Positions 55,463 to 64,000 of a stretch of 64,000 nt of DNA are shown piece by piece. The DNA lies in the NCBI GenBank assembly GCA_905221605.1, contig CAJNDS010000269.1, forward strand, positions 360,267 to 424,266, given 5' to 3'. The first letter of the stretch is position 1, and every line of letters begins with the position of its first letter. The notes beneath the pieces are model-generated. The model saw nothing but the letters and a program-made list of their open reading frames with translations. It ran no database searches and was not told where the DNA came from. The translations under genes and the position numbers were made by a program. The DNA comes from Symbiodinium natans (lineage: Eukaryota; Sar; Dinophyceae; Suessiales; Symbiodiniaceae).

Positions 55463-55536
55463 GGGGGGTTCGGGGGTTCGGGGGTTCGGGGGTTCGGGGG
55501 TTCGGGGGTTCGGGGGTTCGGGGGTTCGGGGGTTGA
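55463..55536 (+). repeat. GGGGGTTC octamer repeat
   Basis: Nine perfect copies of an 8-bp unit. Confidence 0.95.
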
Positions 55537-55748
55537 GGGTTTCAAGGGCCAAACTACTCTAGCTGCTGCGCAGCTGTCAAGGGCTGCGCATGGCCAATTC
55601 TCTTAACCATGGTCCCTCTACGGGGTACCCTGAAGATGAGTTTTAGGGTTTAGGGTTGCCTGACTGGCAGATTTTTCGGTGGGTATCTCCAAGATAGGGA
55701 TGTAATACCAGCTGTATCCAGTTTTGCTCCTCCAGCTGCACGTGCCAG

Positions 55749-58700
55749 GAAGGTGTTGTCGACTGCTGCGGTTCTCCCACCAGCATGGACAGGACAATTG
55801 CCGCTCTGCTACAGCATGGGTTTACGGTTTTGGGCTTAGGGCTTAGGGTTGAGACAGCGCCTTACGTCACCAAGAGCGCTGAACTCCCTAGCTTCGAGAA
55901 GCCACAAATGCTCGTCTCTAAACCCTAACCCTCAGACCCGAAACCCTAAACCCGAAACCCCATGCTGCTAAACCTTCCAGCCATCGCAGTCCCATTCAAG
56001 GTCCCCTCAAGATCACCCCCCGTACCTAAACACCCTTTAACCTCTAAACCCTAAGCCAAACAGCATCCTAGAGACCTGGAAGCCCCCTTAAGCCCCCTCT
56101 AACCCCTTAGTCCCTAAACCCCTGAACACCTACAACCCTAAACCTTAAACCCCTAAACCTTAAACACGAAACCCTAAACCCCAAACCCTAAAACCTTCAA
56201 ACCCTAAACCCGAAACCCTAAACCCCTAAAACCCTAAACCCCTCAATCCCGACCTCAACAGCTGCCGAGGTTGGTCCGGACGGCTACCGGCGCGGAGTTT
56301 CCCGAAGCTTGCAAGGCTCGGGCTTGGGGGGTTTTGGGGGTTTAGGGTTTAGGGTTTAGGGTTTAGGGGGGTGTAGAAGGTTTGAGGGGTGTTTGGGAGG
56401 GTTTTGGGTTTTCAGGAGGTTCAGGGTTGAGGGGTTTAGGGTTCAGGAGTTCAGGGGTTTAGGCGGCTAAGGGTCCATGGTGTTTAGGGGCGGTTGAGGG
56501 TTAAGGGCTCTAGGATTTACAAGGTTATCAGTTTGGATTTGGACTACAGTTTTTCCATTGGCTCGGTTATAGAGCCCCCTAAACCCTAGACCGCAAACCC
56601 TAAACCCCGGCTACAAGTTTCTTTGGGCATTTTTGAATGGCCTGGGGCGTTCTCTAAGTTAGGGTCTCCTTTGGGCTCCTGTTTTTGTTTTTTTTTAGGG
56701 TGCCGTGCTCTATATAGGGGACCCAAACAACAGGAACCCTAATTTAGAGAACTACTCGTGCCCTGGCAGCCGTCGTGGGCAGAAGACGGTCGTGGTTTTG
56801 AAGATTTCATGAATTCGGGCTCCAGGGGCTCGGATCAGGGTCCCAGGTTACCATGTTCTAAGGTAGCCGCGGAATGATCTAAGCCCTAAATAGCCCTGGC
56901 CCTAAACCCCAGGCCCAAACCCTACAAAGACCCCAAAGCCTGAACCAACAAGTCAGGCCCAAGCCCTAAACCCTAAACCCTAAACCCTAAACCCTAAACC
57001 CTAAACCCTAAACCCTAAACCCTAAACCCTAAACCCTAAACCCTAAACCCTAAACCCTAAACCCTAAACCCTAAACCCTAAACCCTAAACCTAAACCTAA
57101 ACCCTAAACCTAAACCCTAACCCTAAACCCTAAACCCCCTAAACCCCTAAACCCCTAAACCCCTAAACCCCTAAACCCCTAAACCCCAAACCCCTAAACC
57201 CTAAAACCGTAACCCTGCGAGCCAGCTTGGCGAGGCCGACTTCTACGCCATCCTCGCGGGGATTTTTCAGTGGGAAGCCCACGATTCGATAGCTTGGGGG
57301 TGGCACAGTGATGCCCTTTTGCCCTGATTTTTTCTGTTACAGCAACCATCCCCCCCCCCCCCCCAAAAAAAAAAAAAGCAAAAAAAAAAAGAAGAAAAGA
57401 AAAACAATGTAGATGAAACTAAAGAGATAGATAAGAAATAAAAGTTTACCCTCTTCATGATGTGTTTTTTCCGGGCCACAGCGATAAGCTGGGGCTTGTT
57501 TGCGGGTTATGGGTCTGGCTCTTGTGAGTTTTGGGCCTATCATGTGAGTTTGGGGTTTAGGGTTTAGGGTTTAGGGCTTAGGGTTCAGGGTTTTAGGATT
57601 TAGGGTTTAGGGAGCCCTTGGCTTTAGAGGGACGTCTGCTTGCGGCCACGGGAACAGTGGCACATCTGACGTTCAAGCTGGCTTCTGTCTGCTTCGTGCT
57701 TGCTTTGTGTGAGCTGCCTTTACGTTGCCTCTGCAAATATTTTTGTTTTCATTCCCTAAATCAAGGAATTATCAGAGTTATGTAAAGGGATGTTCTAAAC
57801 CCTAAACCCTAAACCCTAAACCCTAAACCCTAAACCCTAAACCCCTAAACCCCTAAACCCCTAAACCCCTAAACCCTAAACCCTAAACCCCTAAACCCCT
57901 AAACCCTAAACCCCTAAGCCCTAACTCAGCCCGAGTCGCCAAACCATTGCTTCCCGGCCCTGGCACACGTCTCACTTCGGTGAGCTGTTCTGTTCCCTCT
58001 CCGGAGGGTTTAGGGTTTGGGGTTTAGGGTTTATATAGGGCTTAGGGTTTAGGGTTTAGGGTTTAGGGCTTAGGTTCGCGCTGCTCGCGGCCGTGTCGGC
58101 GTGGCGACTGCCCACGGCGAAGTTTCCGCTTCCGCTGGTGCCGCGCGCCAAGAGGGCATTTCCCCAACTGGTCGAACCCGGTTGTGCCCCCTTAAGATAG
58201 AAGCCCCTTGAAGGGACCTGAGCCCTAAGCCCCCTAAACCCTAAACCCTAAACCCTAAACCCTAAACCCTTAACCCTTAACCCTTAACCCTTAACCCTTA
58301 ACCCTTAACCCTTAACCCTCAACCCTCAACCCTCAACCCTAAACCCTAACCCTCATTTTTCAGAAACCTCCCCCGAAGAGAGGGCAGAAGATGCTGAGGC
58401 TGGGTGCGGTGCAGGGCTTGGGGCATCTGGCAGGGACCCCGGGATGAGTCCGTCTGAGACGGTGCAGCTTCATCGGGTCTAGGGGTTTAGGGGTTTAGGG
58501 GTTTAGGGGTTTAGGGGTTTAGGGGTTTAGGGGTTTAGGGGTTTAGGGGTTTAGGGGTTTAGGGGTTTAGGGGTTTAGGGGTTTAGGGGTTTAGGGGTTT
58601 AGGGGTTTAGGGGTTTAGGGTTAGATTATGGGGCATATGGAAAATTGTTTTTTTGGGGTGGGGGTATTGTCTATTCAAATCTGGCATGCAAGGAGACAAT

Positions 58701-59130
58701 GGTAGTAGTAACTTAGGCTATAGGCCGATGCTTCACCGGCTTAAGCTGGTAGCCGGTTTAGGGCTTAGGCTTGGGTTTAGGGAGTCTCCTTCGGAGTTAA
58801 GTTTCAGCTTCTCTAGTCTTAGGAACTATGTGGACTGTTTATCCGTAGGATTTACGGCTATTGTGCATGCAAGCCTGCGGGATCCCAAAAGGGATGCGGC
58901 TTCCCATCAGCTAACACGTGCGATGCATGCGTTTGTTGTGGTTCGAAGGAGAGTGCAGGGCCTCTCCTCGAATACCCATACCTACTTGTAGCGGGGAGAG
59001 TCCATGCTCTTGTCATGGGGTTAAGGTTTAGGGTTTAAAGCGAGCTAGACAGGCGCGTGCCTCAGATAGGGATTCCGCCCCGTCCGGTGACTTTCATGCC
59101 GCCCGGCCTGAGGCGCGGACAGCCACCTGA
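55749..59130 (+). CDS. unrecognised multi-exon gene with defined 3' end
   Basis: Exons: 55749-55819 (EGVVDCCGSPTSMDRTIAAL); 55875-about 55920 (SAELPSFEKPQMLVS); 56270-56315 (VGPDGYRRGVSRSLQ); 57226-about 57283 (LGEADFYAILAGIFQWEAHD); 57930-57979 (ESPNHCFPALAHVSLR, GTGAGC donor); 58074-58180 (FALLAAVSAWRLPTAKF); 58364-58476 (TSPEERAEDAEAG); 59053-59130 (ARASDRDSAPSGDFH, TGA 59128-59130). The last four join in phase (2,1,0), and the acceptor at 58073 is made by a telomere-like unit (GGGCTTAG). No family recognised. The earlier exons are less certain. Confidence 0.45.
56959..57205 (+). repeat. CCCTAAA array turning to CCCCTAAA
   Basis: About 20 heptamers, a few CCTAAA slips, then eight CCCCTAAA octamers. 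Confidence 0.95.
57795..57925 (+). repeat. CCCTAAA/CCCCTAAA array
   Basis: Heptamers and octamers alternate in runs, immediately before the acceptor of exon 57930. Confidence 0.95.
58240..58350 (+). repeat. CCCTTAA variant block
   Basis: Short CCCTAAA run, then eight CCCTTAA units, then CCCTCAA, just upstream of the acceptor at 58363. Confidence 0.95.
58477..58622 (+). repeat. TTTAGGGG octamer array from the donor
   Basis: About 18 perfect octamers. The donor of exon 58364-58476 is GTCTAGGGG, a degenerate first unit. Confidence 0.95.
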
Positions 59131-59270
59131 CATAATCTAGGGGCCTGAATAATTAGAACAGGGTTTTGGGGGAGTTAGAAGAGTTTTCTTGGTATAAAGG
59201 GATCACAAGGGATTACCATCCGTACTTATTCCGACCCCTAGAGGTAGACTAACTGCACGCCCTGAGTAAG

Positions 59271-62200
59271 GTTGGAGTGGCGATGATCCCGCTCATCATG
59301 GAGATTCACATGCATGAGATCATGGTGTTCGAGAGTTCCCAGCTCAGCTCCCTGAGTGTACAGGCCAAGCGCAGACCCTGCAGCCACGAAGCCAATCGGA
59401 ACGGAACCCCAAACCCTGAAACCTGAACCTGAAACCTGAACCCTGCCCCTAAACCCTGAACCCTGAACCCTGAACCCTAAACCCTAAACCCTAAACCCTA
59501 AACCCTGCGTGCTGTCACCGTGAGGTTTTGTTTTGCCGCTCGTCGCCTTCCTCCTCGTTGGTGCAAGTGCCCTCCGCCTCAGAGCGCCGGGCCGCTTGAA
59601 GATCCTGTTGCGCGGTGCCCGAGGTTTAGGGTTTAGGGTTAAGTTAGGCCCCAGGCCCTAAACCCTAAACCCTAAACCCTAAACCCAAACCCTAAACCCT
59701 AAACCCTAAACCCTAAACCCTAAACCCTAAACCCTAAACCCTAAACCCTAAACCCTAAACCCTAAACCCTAAACCCTAAACCCTACGTCCAGTTAGGGTC
59801 TTCGAGATGGCTCCTGTCGCGCTGAGGCGCAGCTTACCTGGGGAGTCCGCGGACGCCTCAGCCTCCCAGAGATCCCAAACACCCGGAGTTAAGCGGTTTA
59901 GGGTTTAGGGTTTAGGGTTAGGGTTTAGGGTTTAGGGTTTAGGGTTTAGGGTTTAGGGTTTAGGGTTTAGGGTTTAGGGTGAAACCAGAGCCCTAAATCC
60001 CGAAACCCTGTTGAAATGCAAGCTGCATTCCTCAATTAAGGGGTGTCGGAGCCTCCATTTTCCCAGCTGCGTTCAACTTCGCCGCGCCTAAACCCTAAAC
60101 CCGAACCCTAAACCCTAAACCCTAAACCCTAAACCCGAAACCCTAAACCCTAAACCCTAAACCCTAAACCCTGAACCCTGAACCCTGAACCCTACACTTC
60201 CCAAATACGCTAAACCCTAAACCCTACAAACCCTAAACCCTAAATCCACTGCGAGGCTTCCAACTCGACGAGACTGCAAGTACCTTAGCCGCGCTGAGGC
60301 CCTGCAGGGCTTGGGTTTGGGACGGTTTGTAGGGTTTTTTCGTGTAGGGTTTAGGGTTTAGGGTTTAGGGTTTAGGGTTTAGGGTTTAGGGTTTAGGGTT
60401 TAGGGTTTAGGGTTTAGGGTTTAGAGTGTAGGGTTTTGGGTTTACGGTGTAGGGTTTAGGGTTTAGGGTTTAGGGTTTAGGGATGTTTGGGTATACCCCA
60501 AGACCCTAAGACCATGCAGCTCTACCATGCTTATTGGGTATATTCGTCGTTTCTTCAGCTTGCAGTCGGGTTTAGGGTTTATAGGGTTTATAGGGTTTAT
60601 AGGGTTTATAGGGTTTATAGGGTTTATAGGGTTTATAGGGTTTATAGGGTTTATAGGGTTTATAGGGTTTATAGGGTTTATAGGGTTTATGGGGTTTATG
60701 GGGTTTATAGGGTTCCCTGGAAGGCGGCTGCAGCAGGTGAACCGGAAGCACCGGGGCCAGGACGGGGCTCGATTCTGGGCGGCGGCTGAAACCTCAAACA
60801 AGCTACCATGGACTTGTTTACTATACGATATCTTGTTACTATATGTAATTATTCATACTGGTAGAAGCATGTTAAAAATAATATTTCGGAAGTCATGATA
60901 TGACACGTAGAAGAAATCTGGTCTTGTTATGGCTATGTTTCCTGGACAGCATCCCAGCCTTCGATTCTTCGGCAACTGGCACGGAGCTGCAATGAGCAAC
61001 GAGTGGCACTTGCCTGTTGGCACATGGCCCGGCACAGGACAGTGACAACCGAAAAGGTCCCACCGGCTTTTTTGAGTGCGCAAGAGTCAGGGAAGGGTCA
61101 TACGCCCCACAAGACTTTGGGCACAACTTGGGGACCCCGACCGACTTCCCCACCCCGGACCCTTTGCACGAACTTCGCATGTCAGGCCCACTTGTGGTGA
61201 ACCACTACGAGGAGACCATTCACCAGGCGTGCCTTTGGTGGTTAGGGTTCATTGTTTAGGGTTTAGGGTTTAGGGTTAGGGTTTGGGGTTTAGGGTTTAG
61301 GGTTTGGGTGTTTTTTTTGTGCATCTCTCCATGGAGATCCAGTGAGGGCGGGGCATCTGAATGTGATGTTGGGAATCCCGTCGGAGTTGATAGCTACTAT
61401 CTGCCTCAGAGCCCCAAAAGAAAAACAGTAGTCCCTACATTACCCTTATAAAGGAAGAACATTTTTCATATTTGGGGGGTTCTTGAGCAACTAGTAGATA
61501 AGCCAGAGTCTGCGTCCTGGTGCTCCAGGTGGAAGCAGTGATGGACGCGCTGAGCAAAAGGCCCAAGTTGTCCAAGGAGGCGGCGCGTGTATGAAGTAGG
61601 GTATATATGTCTTGTACCCCCAAAAGGACACCCGGTATATACACTCACCAATATTCAAAAGGAACCTTTTATGCACTCACCAAAAACAGAAATACGAACC
61701 CTGCTTCATATTGTACGGAGGGCATTCCCAGCAGTTTTCACGACACGAGCCAAACCCCTCGCCAGCGGACAGAAAGTGTCTGCAGGTAGTGGGCGAGTTC
61801 TGGGAGGCGTTGCACAGCATCAAGGCCTCCGGCAGCCGTGGACGCACAAACTCGGTAGTTGGTGGGGGTGCCTACCCTAAGCCGAATCCCTAAGCCTCAA
61901 CCCTTAAACCCCAAGCCCTGGACCCTAAATTTGAACCACCCTATTGCGTCAGCATGAGCCATTGGAATCCCCCCCCCCTCTCTTGCCCCTGAAATTCCGC
62001 ATAGGGTTTAGGGTTTGGGGTTTCGGGTTTCGGGCACCCTAAACCCTAAACCCTAAACCCTAAACCCTAAACCCTAAACCCTAAACCCTAAACCCTAAAC
62101 CCTAAACCCTAACCCCTAAACCCTAAACCCTAAACCCTAAACCCTGAACCCTGAACCCTGAACCCTGAACCCTGAACCCCGAACCCCGAACCCCGAACCC

Positions 62201-63847
62201 TCAACCAGTCCGCGCCGGCAGGGAACACTGACGTCAGGGAAGCTTTTCAAGACCGAAGTGATGGAGCCGCCGGGCGCCCCGCATGCTCTCCTGGAAGGGT
62301 ACGCGTCATGCAAGGTAGGGTTCAGGGTTTAGGGTCTAGGGTTTAGGGTTTAGGGTTTAGGGCTTGGGGTTTAGGGTTTGGGGTTTATGGGTTCAGGGTT
62401 TGGGGGCCCTGAATCTTGCGACCCAAATCCCAGAACCTCAAGACAACTCCTGTTCTAATGACTCCTGTAAACGGACCTGAAGCGAAATCCTCAGTCCCCA
62501 CAACCCTCTAAATCCCCCAAATCCCCCTAGATCCCCTAAATCCGCACATACAACCCTGAACGCTTCTCCCCAAACCCTAAACCCGAACATCCTGAACCCA
62601 AAGCCCTAAACCCGAAACCCGAAAACCCAAACCCCAAAAAGAGAGAGCCTAGGCTGATCCCGCCGAGCCCCGGGTCCTGCCCCGTGATGGTGACCCTGAG
62701 CTCGGGGGCTCAGGGGGCGCTTCGCTGGTTTGGGGTGTGGGGTTTAGGGTTTAGGGTTGTTTAGGGTTTAGGGTTTAGGGTTTAGGGTTTAGGGTTTAGG
62801 GTTTAGGGTTTAAGGTTAGGGGTTTAGGAGTTTGAGGGTTTGAGGGTTTTGAGTTAAAGGCTAAAGGGTTCCCGGATTTGAGGGTTTCAGGGGTTTGAGG
62901 GTTTGAGGGTTACGAGGTTTTGAAGGGTTTTAGAGGGGCTTAAGGGTTTGAGGGTTTGAGGGTTTGAGGGCTTGTGGGTCTTGAGGGCTTGGAGGGTTTA
63001 GGGGGTGTAGCAGTTTAGGGGCTTTCGGGGCTTTTGCAAGTTTAGGGGCGCTTTAGAGGCTTGAGGGTGTTTAGGGCCTGTGGGGCCAAATTTTCTGGCG
63101 CTTAGGGCCGCTTTAGGGCCTCGCGGGTTTGATTTGGGGTGATCTCGGGGAAAGCCCTCCCCACGCCACGCAGCTCCCAAGCCTCAACTCCCACTGTAAG
63201 CCCTAAAATCCCCAAAACTCCAAACCCCCTAAACGCCTAAGCCCCTAAAACCCCTAAGGCCCTAAAGCCTCCCAAGAGCCTTTGAAAGGAAGCAGAGCCC
63301 GGCCACTCTTACCGTGTCTTCTCTGCCTCAACTCTTTTGCAACTCTTGGGTAGCCTAAATCCCTAAACCCTAAACTCTGCACCTTAGGTTAAGGGTGTAG
63401 GGTTTACCTAACCCTACTTGAAGGTCCCTGGGTCCTTCTAAGTGGGTAAGAGGTGCCCTAAACAAGCTAAAGCTAGAGCCAGTTAAACATTATTATACAA
63501 CTACCCTATGTGCTCGTACCCGCCCATGAACGTCCAAGTAAGCCCTAGACCTTAGATCCCTAGACCTTCGATCCCGAGACCCTAGACCCTAAACCCCAAA
63601 CCCTAACCCTAAACCCCAACCCCCAAACCCTAGACCCTAAACCCCAAAGCCTAACCCTAAACCCCAACCCCCAAACCCTAAACCCTGGACCCTAAACCCT
63701 AAACCCCAAACCCTAAACCCCAAACCCTAAACCCTAAACCCGAAACCCGAAACCCCAAACCCTAAACCCCTGTGACACGCCCCTGAATCGGAGGTGATAG
63801 CTCTTTGCGGGAGCAGCTGAGGCGCGCCACAGTTGAGGGAAGCCAAG
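59271..63847 (+). CDS. exons of an unrecognised gene (or genes), 3' incomplete
   Basis: Candidate exons: 59271-about 59340 (VGVAMIPLIMEIHMHEIMVF); 59583-59623; 59809-about 59895 (open in two frames, one beginning MAPVALRRSLPGESADASAS); 60256-60279; 60737-60801 (VNRKHRGQDGARFWAAAETS); 61091-61240 (SYAPQDFGHNLGTPTDFPTP then HELRMSGPLVVNHYEETIHQ); 61529-61582 (VEAVMDALSKRPKLSKEA); 61786-61854 (VVGEFWEALHSIKASGSRG); 62238-62314 (KLFKTEVMEPPGAPHALLEG); 63817-63847 (LRRATVEGSQ). The join 61582|61786 is in phase with a GC donor. I recognise no family. Continuity across the whole stretch is an inference from strand and spacing, and more than one gene is possible. Confidence 0.35.
59654..59785 (+). 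repeat. CCCTAAA array
   Basis: About 19 units in the putative intron before 59809. Confidence 0.95.
59896..59980 (+). repeat. TTTAGGG array after an exon candidate
   Basis: About 12 units starting right after the open stretch ending at about 59895. Confidence 0.95.
60345..60482 (+). repeat. TTTAGGG array
   Basis: About 18 heptamers with TGTAGGG and TTTACGG variants. Confidence 0.95.
60569..60712 (+). repeat. TTTATAGGG nonamer array
   Basis: About 15 copies of a 9-bp unit, TTTAGGG with TA inserted. Because 9 is a multiple of 3 it gives Gly-Phe-Ile, Tyr-Arg-Val and (on -) Asn-Pro-Ile repeat ORFs. Two TTTATGGGG variants occur near the end. Confidence 0.95.
62034..62205 (+). repeat. CCCTAAA array grading to CCCTGAA and CCCCGAA
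   Basis: About 17 CCCTAAA units, five CCCTGAA, then three CCCCGAA: ordered point variants at one end. Confidence 0.95.
62742..63130 (+). repeat. TTTAGGG array decaying into TTTGAGGG
   Basis: About nine perfect heptamers followed by 300 bp of lengthened, degenerate TTTGAGGG and GGGGCTTT units. Confidence 0.85.
63416..63539. mobile_element. short TIR element, family A, both ends present
   Basis: Left end ACTTGAAGGTCCCTGGGTCC; right end CCCATGAACGTCCAAGT; 124 bp, no coding capacity. Flanked by telomere-type units on both sides. Confidence 0.65.
63540..63770 (+). repeat. mixed CCCTAAA/CCCCAAA/CCCTAGA array
   Basis: A 49-bp composite of mixed heptamers is repeated twice (about 63590-63690), again showing block-level duplication. 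Confidence 0.85.
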
Positions 63848-63854
63848 GCTTCTA

Positions 63855-63945
63855 CACCCTAAACCCTAAACCCTAAACCCTAAACCCTAAACCCTAAACC
63901 CTAAACCCTAAACCCCAAACCCCAAACCCTAAACCCTAAACCCTG
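63855..63945 (+). repeat. CCCTAAA array
   Basis: About 13 units right after the last exon candidate (63817-63847, GC donor). Confidence 0.95.
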
Positions 63946-64000
63946 TCGGGCTTGGTAGGGTTTACGCTGCTTCGCGCGCGCGCGCTGGCCCATGCTGAGG

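Noticed and set aside
59271-59340. TIR-domain fragment (AMIPLIME-like strand)
   Set aside because: Only one hydrophobic strand is similar; no other TIR motif was seen.

Overview
The window reads as nuclear DNA of a dinoflagellate (Symbiodiniaceae/Suessiales-like). The basis is (i) tens of blocks of the Arabidopsis-type telomere heptamer TTTAGGG/CCCTAAA and its variants spread over all 64 kb, (ii) very many very short exons that join in frame only if GC and GA are accepted as 5' splice dinucleotides alongside GT, with AG acceptors often followed by G, and (iii) every supported gene lying on the + strand in one head-to-tail row. No prokaryotic operon, rRNA, tRNA or CRISPR array was recognised. 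Long ORFs are mostly misleading here: the real coding signal is in 14-250 nt islands between repeats, and only one exon (the kinesin motor) exceeds 1 kb.

Layout. 46-1722: 3' part of a gene with a domain I associate with dinoflagellates (function unknown). 2120-2313: last two exons of a small gene. 4445-8222: seven in-phase exons of an unrecognised gene with a clear stop. 9102-17763: about 21 exons encoding a Ser/Thr protein kinase fused to a PP2C phosphatase. 17954-23916: Pro/Tyr/Gly-rich exons of uncertain gene structure, interrupted by a 1.6 kb composite repeat, a 32-bp minisatellite and GAA repeats. 24226-26562: a complete four-exon kinesin-13-like motor with a C-terminal SAM-like segment. 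27012-34465: exons of one or more unrecognised genes. 35867-52761: about 40 exons of an OSCA/CSC1/TMEM63-type ion channel, ending at a stop. 54448-55264, 55749-59130 and 59271-63847 (running off the window): exons of three unrecognised genes.

The striking theme is the intron content. Telomere-type arrays fill introns in both orientations, and in at least ten places the array itself supplies the 5' splice site (exon end, then GTTTAGGG or a close variant). Several blocks are homogenised to one variant (CCCTAAG, CCCTCAA, CCTAAAT, TGTAGGG, TTTAGGGG, TTTATAGGG). Short terminal-inverted-repeat elements of at least four families also lie in introns, and one intron looks freshly made by a 104-bp duplication of coding sequence. 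Together this suggests repeat-driven intron gain and growth. All exon joins were inferred by eye from frame, phase and protein similarity; no transcript evidence was available.
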